DNA from: Rhodobacterales bacterium UBA5972
Lineage (GTDB): Bacteria > Pseudomonadota > Alphaproteobacteria > Rhodobacterales > Rhodobacteraceae
DNA length: 14,000 nucleotides
NCBI GenBank assembly: GCA_002430125.1
Contig: DJBQ01000119.1
Span: 1-14,000, forward strand
Direction: 5' to 3'
Shown in pieces: positions 8,433-14,000 of the stretch. Below the pieces are notes generated by a model. It had not been told where the DNA came from. It worked only from the letters and a program-made list of their open reading frames with translations, and made no database searches. Each line of letters opens with the position of its first letter. Position 1 is the first letter of the stretch. The position numbers and the translations under genes are program-made.

Positions 8433-8510
8433 CGCCGCGATTTCCCCGCACTGCACTACGTGCAACCGGTTGTGGATTTGAAAACAACAGTAATAAGTTG
8501 TGTTGCAATT

Positions 8511-8519
8511 TGGTATAGA
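8511..8519 (+). promoter_or_regulatory. Possible extended -10 promoter for the amidotransferase-like gene
   Basis: TGGTATAGA fits an extended -10 element (TGn before TATAGA) 59 bases upstream of the start codon at 8579. No good -35 hexamer is present at 16-18 bases. Just upstream, ACAAC (8484-8488) and GTTGT (8497-8501) form a short inverted repeat that could be a regulator site. The 146-base gap after glcG is consistent with a separate promoter. Confidence 0.35.
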
Positions 8520-8578
8520 CCACTTTGCATCAGTGCGGTATTCTGACGTTCACAGGATTAACAAACGCAGGCAAAACA

Positions 8579-9358
8579 ATGAGCCGTCCGGTTATCGGGA
8601 TTATCGGAAATTTCCACGTAATCGGCGACGATTACAAAGTGCAGGCCATCGGTATGATCAATATCGAGGCCGTGGCCAATGTGGTGCAAGGCCTGCCGTT
8701 GATGGTCCCTGCCGACCCGCATTACATCGACATGCCAACCCTGCTTGATACTTGTGACGGTTTTGTCTGCACAGGTGGCCGCCCGAACGTGCACCCGTCT
8801 TACTATGGCGAAGAAGAAAGCCCCGCGCATGGCACCTTTGATCAGTGCCGCGACCTGTTGGTGCTGGATCTGATCCGAAGTTGCGTCGCTCGGGGTCAGC
8901 CGATCCTGGGTATCTGTCGCGGTTTTCAGGAATTCAACGTGGCTTTTGGCGGCTCGCTTTACCCGGAAATCCGTGATCTGCCCGGTCGAATGAACCACCG
9001 GATGCCGCCCGATGGCACGATCGAAGAAAAGTTCGCCCTGCGCCATGCCGTGACTTTGGAGCCCGGCGGAATGTTCGCTGGTGTGTTCGGCCAGAACGAG
9101 GTGCGAGTCAATTCTCTGCATGGCCAAGGCATAAAAGTCGCAGGTCCGCGCGTCGTCATCGAAGGATGCGCGCCTGACGGAACCCCCGAGGCGATCCGCA
9201 TTCGCGATGCCGCCGGTTACGCCCTTGCCGTGCAGTGGCATCCTGAATGGAACGCGGCCAACGATACCGTTTCACGGCCCCTTTTTGAAAGCTTTGGCGC
9301 AGCAGCCCGGCAATGGAAATCCGGCGAACGCCCTTTGCCCAAGGTTAAATCAGCCTGA
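8579..9358 (+). CDS. Class I glutamine amidotransferase-like peptidase C26 (gamma-glutamyl-GABA hydrolase family)
   Basis: A 259-residue protein of the peptidase C26/PuuD group, which hydrolyses gamma-glutamyl amide bonds, for example gamma-glutamyl-GABA in putrescine breakdown. Seen: the opening RPVIGIIGNF, the TCDGFVCTGGRPNVHPSYYG segment (58-77), the nucleophile elbow LGICRGFQEFNVAFGGSLYPE with Cys113, VNSLHGQGI, and the QWHPEW motif with His221 and Glu223 completing the catalytic triad. The GGRPNVHPSYYGEE and Cys-Arg-Gly-Phe-Gln-Glu-Phe-Asn patterns are typical of this family. The ATG at 8579 is preferred to an upstream in-frame TTG at 8525 because the family consensus begins there and AGG lies just upstream. 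It is on the same strand as glcB-glcG but 146 bases away. The exact substrate cannot be read; no other polyamine genes are in view. Confidence 0.93.
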   Translation: MSRPVIGIIGNFHVIGDDYKVQAIGMINIEAVANVVQGLPLMVPADPHYIDMPTLLDTCDGFVCTGGRPNVHPSYYGEEESPAHGTFDQCRDLLVLDLIRSCVARGQPILGICRGFQEFNVAFGGSLYPEIRDLPGRMNHRMPPDGTIEEKFALRHAVTLEPGGMFAGVFGQNEVRVNSLHGQGIKVAGPRVVIEGCAPDGTPEAIRIRDAAGYALAVQWHPEWNAANDTVSRPLFESFGAAARQWKSGERPLPKVKSA

Positions 9359-9376
9359 ATTTCGCGGCGCTGGGGG

Positions 9377-10348
9377 CTAACCTTGCCAACGCCACAGCGC
9401 TGGAATGAACCGATAGGCGGCGCCTTCGCGCATGATATGTCCGACACCGGGAAACGGGAAATGATAGCCTAAAACCGCGATCCGGTCAGTTGCCGCCATG
9501 TCCAGCAGGCGCTTGCGGGTTGTCACCGACAGATCGGGTTCCTGATCATTATTGCCAACCCAATCGGGGCGTTCCGTGTTAATTGTCGCATGGGTCATGG
9601 CGTCGCCTGTGATCAGCAATTGCGACCCATCGCTTTGGACCATCACGCTCATATGCCCCAATGTGTGACCCGGCGTATGGATAAGACGCACACCGCTAAC
9701 CACCTCGTGACCGTCTTGCACCATCGTCCAGTCGACCCCCTCGGTTGACAGGGCGGTTACCGCACCCGCCGCAAATTGTTGCAGTATTTCAGGTACTTGA
9801 TTGACCCGCCCGTCGGTCATCCACCACGCAAACTCGGCCTCGCCAATGATATATTCCGCATTTGGCAGGATTGGCTCATCGAAATCATCGCGGATACCCC
9901 AGATATGGTCGGGATGCGCATGTGTGATGACTACATGGGTGATAGCGTCCAACTCTATCCCGGCGGACACAAGATTGGCCATCAACCGGCCGGCAGTTGG
10001 CACAAACCGCGCGCCTGAGCCGACATCGATCAGAACCACTGCGTCACCGGTTTCAATCACCACATGGTTGGTGTGGGAATAATGCTGACTGGTTGACAGA
10101 TAGTGCGCGGTTAGAAACGCCACAACCTCGTCGCGGTCTGCATTTACGCCAAGCCCGGTTGTCGGCAAATCCAGAAATCCGTCGGAAACGACGGTGATTT
10201 TGGCCTGTCCGATAGTTAGGCGGTGGAACGCAGCCTGCGCACCAGCCGGGCCGGACACATCGGCCCGCGCCATTGCCGGCAACGCAAAAGCCGGCGCAAT
10301 TGCGGCCAGTTTGAACAGGTCGCGGCGGGTTGGTTTCAGGATTGGCAT
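9377..10348 (-). CDS. Tat-exported metallo-beta-lactamase-fold hydrolase, methyl parathion hydrolase-like
   Basis: A 323-residue MBL-fold enzyme with a twin-arginine signal peptide: TRRDLFK at 7-13, a hydrophobic stretch to about residue 26, and an AxA site ARA at 27-29, so it should be folded in the cytoplasm and exported to the periplasm. Seen: ITVVSDGFLDLP (51-62), the metal motif HAHPDH at 143-148, HTPGHT with His228, TGDA with Asp249, and a late His296 in GYHFPFPGVGHI. This is a full two-metal ligand set. The order and the C-terminal PGVGHI...AYRFIP resemble methyl parathion hydrolase and related lactonase/esterase-like members, but the natural substrate is unknown. The ATG has GGAG upstream. 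The gene converges on the amidotransferase-like gene (18-base gap) and its 5' side abuts the insertion-sequence remnant region. Confidence 0.92.
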   Translation of the reverse strand: MPILKPTRRDLFKLAAIAPAFALPAMARADVSGPAGAQAAFHRLTIGQAKITVVSDGFLDLPTTGLGVNADRDEVVAFLTAHYLSTSQHYSHTNHVVIETGDAVVLIDVGSGARFVPTAGRLMANLVSAGIELDAITHVVITHAHPDHIWGIRDDFDEPILPNAEYIIGEAEFAWWMTDGRVNQVPEILQQFAAGAVTALSTEGVDWTMVQDGHEVVSGVRLIHTPGHTLGHMSVMVQSDGSQLLITGDAMTHATINTERPDWVGNNDQEPDLSVTTRKRLLDMAATDRIAVLGYHFPFPGVGHIMREGAAYRFIPALWRWQG

Positions 10349-10376
10349 GGGTTAGCTCCGGCTGTTGGGTGTATTC

Positions 10377-10404
10377 ATTATATTCGAGCTCTTGAATTTA
10401 TGAA
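10377..10404 (-). promoter_or_regulatory. Putative sigma-70 promoter for the MBL-fold hydrolase gene
   Basis: A perfect -10 hexamer TATAAT (10377-10382, minus strand) is preceded at 16 bases by TTCATA (10399-10404), a four-of-six match to the -35 consensus. The start codon lies 28 bases after the -10. The local sequence is AT-rich compared with its surroundings. Confidence 0.5.
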
Positions 10405-10714
10405 AGTGTTTTGCCCTCGGCCTTTGTCAGCAATAAATCGCGCGTCGAACAGCGAATGACAACTCCGCCGGGTAAAGCAGCTACACTGATTTGACTGGTT
10501 TTTCGAAGGCAGCAAAACTGTAAGTGTGGATCGTGCCATCACGCAGTCACCTTGACGGTAAAGTAAATTGCACGTGAACGCCTGTGGTAAATGCACGGAT
10601 TTTTGCATCATATGCACTGGGATTAGCGGGAAGATCTGCAGAGCGGGACTTTGTCGATGTTGGTCGCGGACCGATCAAAGTCAGTGAACAGACTGCTGCG
10701 CTCGCAGCGATAAG
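10405..10714. other. Intergenic sequence without a recognised gene
   Basis: About 310 bases between the MBL gene promoter and the istB remnant. Short open frames exist on both strands (for example 10547-10738 minus, 63 codons, and 10584-10799 plus, 71 codons) but neither resembles a known family and neither has a clear ribosome site. The minus frame partly reads antisense to the istB remnant. The stretch may be decayed sequence next to the insertion-sequence end. No tRNA or other RNA gene is seen. Confidence 0.5.
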
Positions 10715-10792
10715 CTCCTCGACCGGCTCACGCATCACTGCGAGATCGTCGAAGCCGGGAATGAAAGCTGGCGGTTCAAAAACCGAGCCTGA
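10715..10792 (+). pseudogene. 3' fragment of an istB-like IS21-family ATPase gene
   Basis: Translating from 10715 gives [20 protein letters not shown] followed by FKNRA and a stop at 10790-10792. This is the C-terminal end of the IS21 transposition helper ATPase IstB, where an L-DRL-HH block followed by a GNxSxRxK end is characteristic. Upstream the similarity stops at once: the same frame reads an unrelated stretch with a stop codon within 13 codons. Only about 25 of some 250 codons remain, so the gene is dead. The IS right end follows immediately. Confidence 0.8.
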
Positions 10793-10868
10793 TCCTTAAA
10801 CACACCCACGCAGGCCCGTTTCCGCTGCGTTATATGGAGGCTACGCAGCTCTGGCCAGCTCAGCACAA

Positions 10869-10921
10869 AGGGGGTCACTATTGGGCGACGATAGGGGGTC
10901 AACTTTGAATCCTGATTGACA
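10869..10921 (+). repeat. Two tandem IS21 terminal repeats
   Basis: Two imperfect direct copies lie head to tail: both begin AGGGGGTCA, continue with TTG five to six bases later and carry a CGAT or TGAT ending (10869-10892 and 10893-10921). In IS21-family elements such internally repeated ends are the transposase binding sites. They support the identification of the remnant. Confidence 0.7.
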
Positions 10922-11047
10922 TCGACAACTACGTCGATCAGCCCGTCAAACCTATTCTGTCATCGGACGGTTCCACCCAATTATTCGGTTTCTGTTGATG
11001 TCTTTGCATCCGGTTGCAGAAACGCCGTTTATTGTGGCTCGCGTGTA

Positions 11048-11064
11048 GGGCCGCGTTTCGGCCC
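11048..11064 (-). terminator. GC-rich hairpin after the nitrilase gene
   Basis: GGGCCG and CGGCCC form a perfect 6-base stem around a 5-base loop, 10 bases beyond the nitrilase stop. It lacks a clear T-run on the minus strand, so it would be an imperfect intrinsic terminator. The location at the end of a three-gene operon favours the call. Confidence 0.35.
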
Positions 11065-11074
11065 CCGTCGGGGT

Positions 11075-12010
11075 TCAGTCGGCAAAATTAACCGGTTTCA
11101 TTGCGGCGCGGTTGACTGTCAGTTGGAACACGTCTGGTCTAGCGTAATGGCCGTTGGCGTCGAATTTGCGACGCGAGGCCCGGGCTTCGGCAACATCAAT
11201 TTCGGTGATCAAAAGCCCTTTTTTCTTATGCATCGGTCCTGCCGCAACACCGCCGAACGGTTTGTAAACCACGGCGTCGCCGGGATTGACCCATTCGTCG
11301 GCATTCGGGAATAACTCGTCCCGATAGGGTACATCTGCGGGGATGTCGGACGCTTCCAGCGCAGTGGCACAGCCGACAACCCAGCAGCCGCCTTCGCGGG
11401 CGATATGTTGCATCGTCGCCAGCCAGGTTTCGCCGCTATCCCAGGTTGGCGCGACATAGATGTCGATGTTCTGAGCGTAAAGCGCATAGCGCGCCAACGG
11501 CATATAGTTTTCCCAGCACAACAATGCGCCAACTCGACCCACGGCGGTGTCCACCACGTTCAGGCCCGACCCGTCGCCAAAGCCCCAGACCATGCGCTCG
11601 GGGTTGGTGGGCATCAGTTTGCGGTGATTGTTGGCGATGCGGCCATCGGCATCAATGATGATGCAGGAATTGAACAGGGTACTGCCACTGACCGCGCCGT
11701 CAACTTCCTGATACCCGGCGACGATGACCATGCTGTGGTCCTTGGCGGCCTCTTGCAATCTCGCCATGCCGTCACGGCTGAGATCAACCGAATTGGCCTG
11801 AAGGCGGGCATATAACGCGTCGGTTTTGCCCATGCCCGCGCCCGGGGGCAGGCGCCAGATAAAGGTCGGATAGCCGGGAATCCAAGCTTCGGGGAAGACA
11901 AGCATCTGACAGCCTTTGGCCGCGGCCTCTGCGACAATTGCGACAGCGCGGTCCATAGTCTTTTCAAGATCAAGATAGACCGGGGGGTATTGTACGATGG
12001 CAAGTTTCAT
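11075..12010 (-). CDS. Nitrilase (carbon-nitrogen hydrolase superfamily)
   Basis: A 311-residue member of the nitrilase branch, which hydrolyses organic nitriles to the carboxylic acid and ammonia in the cytoplasm, usually as spiral oligomers. Seen: the triad Glu41 in VFPEAWIPGYP, Lys131 in HRKLMPTNPERMVWG, and Cys165 in ALLCWENYMPLARYALY; also HIAREGGCWVVG and VNPGDAVVYKPFGGVAAGP. The KLMPTNPERMVWG and CWENYMPL blocks are typical of true nitrilases and cyanide-active relatives rather than amidases. Two ATG codons are adjacent (12013 and 12010); the second is preferred because AGGA sits 6 bases before it. It begins 28 bases after the methyltransferase stop, so the two are probably co-transcribed. 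Natural substrate unknown; aliphatic, aryl and cyanide activity cannot be separated by eye. Confidence 0.94.
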   Translation of the reverse strand: MKLAIVQYPPVYLDLEKTMDRAVAIVAEAAAKGCQMLVFPEAWIPGYPTFIWRLPPGAGMGKTDALYARLQANSVDLSRDGMARLQEAAKDHSMVIVAGYQEVDGAVSGSTLFNSCIIIDADGRIANNHRKLMPTNPERMVWGFGDGSGLNVVDTAVGRVGALLCWENYMPLARYALYAQNIDIYVAPTWDSGETWLATMQHIAREGGCWVVGCATALEASDIPADVPYRDELFPNADEWVNPGDAVVYKPFGGVAAGPMHKKKGLLITEIDVAEARASRRKFDANGHYARPDVFQLTVNRAAMKPVNFAD

Positions 12011-12038
12011 CATTCTTCCTTTTCAGGTCCAGAGAGTG

Positions 12039-12965
12039 TCAGTTGGTGCCTGCGGCAACCACCATTTCGCAGGGCGCGACAAAGCCGGTGGCGGTCTGGT
12101 ATTGGCCAAGCGCTGTGGCGATTTCACCCCAGACCTCGTCCTGAGTGGCTGCGTCCAGACCGCTGAGCATCTGATGAAGGGCGCCGAATGACTCGCGCTC
12201 GAACCGCACGCAGTCGGCGGCAGTTGGCAGAAGCAACGGCGCGCTGATGACCCGTTCTTCGATATTGGTGAAACCGGCTTTGGCCAGCGTTTCCGCCAAC
12301 ACACCGGGGGCACCCAGGCTGAACGGACCGGGCTGTCCGACGGCAGGCGGCGGCAATTTGGCGCGATCACGAATGATCGACACCGGCACCGAGAAGAACC
12401 CGTTGTTCTGGGGTGTCGCATAAACCACTGCGGCAAAGCGTCCACCGGGGCGCAGGGCGCGGCGAATGCTGGCCAATGCCTTTTGTTGGTCGGGAAAATA
12501 GATCAGGCCGACCCGTGAAATCGCGGCATCAAAACCGGCCGCAGGGACATCCAGCGCCTCGCCATCGGCGACCTGCGTTTCGAAATTGGCGTATCCCTGC
12601 ATCCGGGCATTTTCGGCGGCGAATTCCAGAATGTTCGGGGAAATATCCGTGGCTAGCACCGATCCGGTGGGGCCAACGCGTTTGGCGGCAACCATCGACT
12701 GATCGCCAGCCCCGGCAGCCACGTCCAGAACGCGGCTACCCGATGTCGGACCCGTCGCAAAAATTGATGCTGCTTGCTGATTTGCATTTTGCGGGGTTGG
12801 ATTAACCGGGAGGCAATCTGGAGAACATTCACCGCCCGGAATTTGTCGCGACCTGCATTTGAGACGACGCAGTTCGCCCCCAATGATCGGCGACTGCGAT
12901 CCTGCAAAAGCGTTGCAATTCGAGGCTTTCAAATCGTGGAATTGGGCCGGATGTGGCTTTTCCAA
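12039..12965 (-). CDS. Class I SAM-dependent methyltransferase, N-terminus uncertain
   Basis: The open frame gives 308 residues from a TTG at 12963-12965; there is no in-frame ATG upstream of the catalytic domain. The methyltransferase core is clear: motif I VLDVAAGAGDQS at 79-90, the acidic end of strand 2 ATDISPNILEFA (Asp107), VADGEALDVPAAGFDAAISR (132-151), and LRPGGRFAAVVYA (171-183). It should transfer a methyl group from S-adenosylmethionine to an unknown small molecule. The C-terminal part, with an aromatic and acidic helical cap, is normal in length. The first 70 or so residues do not look like the usual helical N-terminal region, are rich in Cys, Pro and Arg, and have no clear ribosome site. 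The gene may use a rare start, or its 5' end may be frameshifted or replaced. It lies between an FAD oxidoreductase gene (43 bases) and the nitrilase gene. Confidence 0.75.
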   Translation of the reverse strand: MEKPHPAQFHDLKASNCNAFAGSQSPIIGGELRRLKCRSRQIPGGECSPDCLPVNPTPQNANQQAASIFATGPTSGSRVLDVAAGAGDQSMVAAKRVGPTGSVLATDISPNILEFAAENARMQGYANFETQVADGEALDVPAAGFDAAISRVGLIYFPDQQKALASIRRALRPGGRFAAVVYATPQNNGFFSVPVSIIRDRAKLPPPAVGQPGPFSLGAPGVLAETLAKAGFTNIEERVISAPLLLPTAADCVRFERESFGALHQMLSGLDAATQDEVWGEIATALGQYQTATGFVAPCEMVVAAGTN

Positions 12966-13008
12966 ATCGTTCGCACACTCTTCGTCGCGTTAACCCGCCT
13001 TGCCGCTA

Positions 13009-14000
13009 TCAGGACAGAATTGCACATTGATCACGTAGCGTTTTCTGGATGGCACTTGTGGAAAGGTCGGTGGCGTTTACTGACAATGCAGCCGCCACAC
13101 CGCAGGCTTGCCCGGTTGCAAAGGCGGTGCCCATTACGCGAATGGCAGCCCCTCCCAAGCGGTCGCCGTCTGCTAGTCGCCCGCCAGCAAATAGATTGCT
13201 GGTGTTTTTGCTGATCAGGCACGACATTGGAATTTGGTACGCGGCCCCCTCGGGGGGGATGTCCAGTGTGCTGGTGAAATCCTTGCGGCTGTGCCATTCG
13301 GCGCCCCAGGCGCCCAGTGCGATGCAATCATCAAATTGCCTGCGCTCAAGAACGTCGTCCCAAAGGAACATCCGCTTGGCTTCAACGTGCCGGGATTCGC
13401 GGGTTCCGAACTCAGGGCCAGTTGAAACCAAATAGGCCTCTTCACAGCCAGGGATTAACTTGATTGCGTCAAGATAAAGCCATGCCTGGCGGCGGCCATA
13501 CTGTTCGGCGGCTGACATTGACAGCGTGTTGCGCGGGTCATAATCGGCCGACGCAAGATAGCAGACCAGATCGTGCGAGAAAGGCAGGCGGGTCACAACA
13601 CTTCGGTCTTTGGTCACGTTTACGCGGTCTGCCCCAAGTTTTTCAACGGCCACAGCTATGTCTACAGCACTTACTTTGACATCCTTCGGAATTCCACCGT
13701 ACCGTGTTCCAAGCGTTCCCAGGTTTACGTATTGGCCGTTGCCATACCGCGTTTCGGCACCGCTTAGTGCAAGCAAATCCCCTTCTCCGGTACAATCCAC
13801 AAAGGCATCGGCCGTTATTTTGTGCAAGCCCGCGTGATCAGCAACCGTGACCGAAACAACCTGATCGCCGCGTCGTTCGGCACCCGCAACAAACGCGCCG
13901 AACATCACAGTCACCCCGGCCTCGTGGCACAGTTCGTCAAGCACCAGCTTTACCGTTTCAGGATCGAACACAACAAAAACGCCGCGGTGCCGGTGCGGCC
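13009..14000 (-). CDS. FAD-dependent oxidoreductase (FAD_oxidored type), partial, 5' end outside window
   Basis: The frame is open to the window edge, giving about 330 visible residues of the C-terminal part. A GTG at 13971 is in frame, but the residues before it (VFVV, then FDPETVKLVLDELCHEAGV) continue the family pattern, so the true start lies outside. The family binds FAD and oxidises unknown substrates. Seen: DPETVKLVLDEL and AGVTVMFGAFV, TADAFVDCTGEGDLLALSGA (the second part of the FAD-binding region), GPEFGTRESRHVEAKRMF, and the C-terminal FAD contact NLFAGGRLADGDRLGGAAIRVMGTAFATGQACGVAAA. The GTRESRH and AGR...TGQA blocks are characteristic. The N-terminal GxGxxG dinucleotide motif is not in view. 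It heads the visible minus-strand group with the methyltransferase and nitrilase genes. Confidence 0.9.
   Translation of the reverse strand, partial: PHRHRGVFVVFDPETVKLVLDELCHEAGVTVMFGAFVAGAERRGDQVVSVTVADHAGLHKITADAFVDCTGEGDLLALSGAETRYGNGQYVNLGTLGTRYGGIPKDVKVSAVDIAVAVEKLGADRVNVTKDRSVVTRLPFSHDLVCYLASADYDPRNTLSMSAAEQYGRRQAWLYLDAIKLIPGCEEAYLVSTGPEFGTRESRHVEAKRMFLWDDVLERRQFDDCIALGAWGAEWHSRKDFTSTLDIPPEGAAYQIPMSCLISKNTSNLFAGGRLADGDRLGGAAIRVMGTAFATGQACGVAAALSVNATDLSTSAIQKTLRDQCAILS

Larger units (their letters stand above)
10715..10921 (+). mobile_element. Right-end remnant of an IS21-family insertion sequence
   Basis: After the istB fragment comes about 75 bases of non-coding tail, then two related repeats: one at 10869-10892 (AGGGGGTCAC...GACGAT) and one at 10893-10921 (AGGGGGTCAA...GATTGACA). 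Multiple GGGGTCA-type repeats and an end in TGACA, complementary to the TGTCA that starts IS21-family left ends, are usual for this group. No istA, no rest of istB and no left end are in the window, so the element is a truncated fossil. The left limit is set by the loss of istB similarity; the right limit by the terminal ACA. Confidence 0.75.

Noticed and set aside
8452..8464. TGCAC-TAC-GTGCA hairpin after the GlcG-like gene as a terminator
   Set aside because: The stem is only five bases and no T-run follows, so I could not support a terminator call.
10547..10738. Minus-strand frame of 63 codons across the intergenic region
   Set aside because: Its first part is antisense to the istB remnant and the rest has no recognisable family, no ribosome site and no conserved context.
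10584..10799. Plus-strand frame of 71 codons overlapping the istB remnant
   Set aside because: It is in a different frame from the recognisable istB tail, so it is best seen as a shadow frame.
11075..14000. Membership of the conserved Nit1C nitrilase cluster
   Set aside because: That cluster includes radical SAM, acetyltransferase and AIR-synthase-like genes; none is visible here, and the FAD protein is of another type.
1..14000. CRISPR arrays, tRNA or rRNA genes, defence systems
   Set aside because: No regularly spaced repeats, no tRNA-like cloverleaf with a TTC-box, and no recognisable defence-protein motifs were seen on either strand.

Overview
The window reads as chromosome from an alphaproteobacterium, most likely of the Rhodobacteraceae/Roseobacter group. 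The grounds are moderately GC-rich coding sequence and the partial GatB, which carries an insertion before its GTRCEIKN motif that I recall from that family. Taxonomy is an inference and was not tested.

Layout. From 1 to 5706 everything is on the minus strand: the N-terminal part of gatB (cut by the window start), a YgfF-like short-chain dehydrogenase, a complete aminopeptidase N, and a compact three-gene unit in which an ArsR-type regulator is followed by two overlapping SRPBCC/AHSA1 genes. A 193-base divergent intergenic region holds a 16-base inverted repeat. From 5900 to 9358 the plus strand carries malate synthase G (glcB), an overlapping GlcG/HbpS-family gene, and a class I glutamine-amidotransferase-like hydrolase. 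From 9377 onward the minus strand resumes with a Tat-exported metallo-beta-lactamase-fold hydrolase resembling methyl parathion hydrolase.

From 10349 to 11074 there is no intact gene. The notable content is the right end of an IS21-family insertion sequence: the last 25 codons of an istB-like gene, a non-coding tail, and two GGGGGTCA-type terminal repeats ending in TGACA. The last part (11075-14000, minus) is a probable operon of an FAD-dependent oxidoreductase (its N-terminus lies beyond the window), a SAM-dependent methyltransferase with a questionable start, and a nitrilase with an intact Glu-Lys-Cys triad.

Function. Malate synthase G condenses glyoxylate with acetyl-CoA. Its pairing with a GlcG-like protein echoes the E. 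coli glc locus. No isocitrate lyase or glycolate oxidase gene is visible here. The ArsR-SRPBCC-SRPBCC unit looks like a self-regulated small-molecule response module. The FAD oxidoreductase/methyltransferase/nitrilase set is the least explained gene combination. I did not find a clearly new defence, mobile or RNA-based system; most of the window is ordinary chromosomal metabolism.
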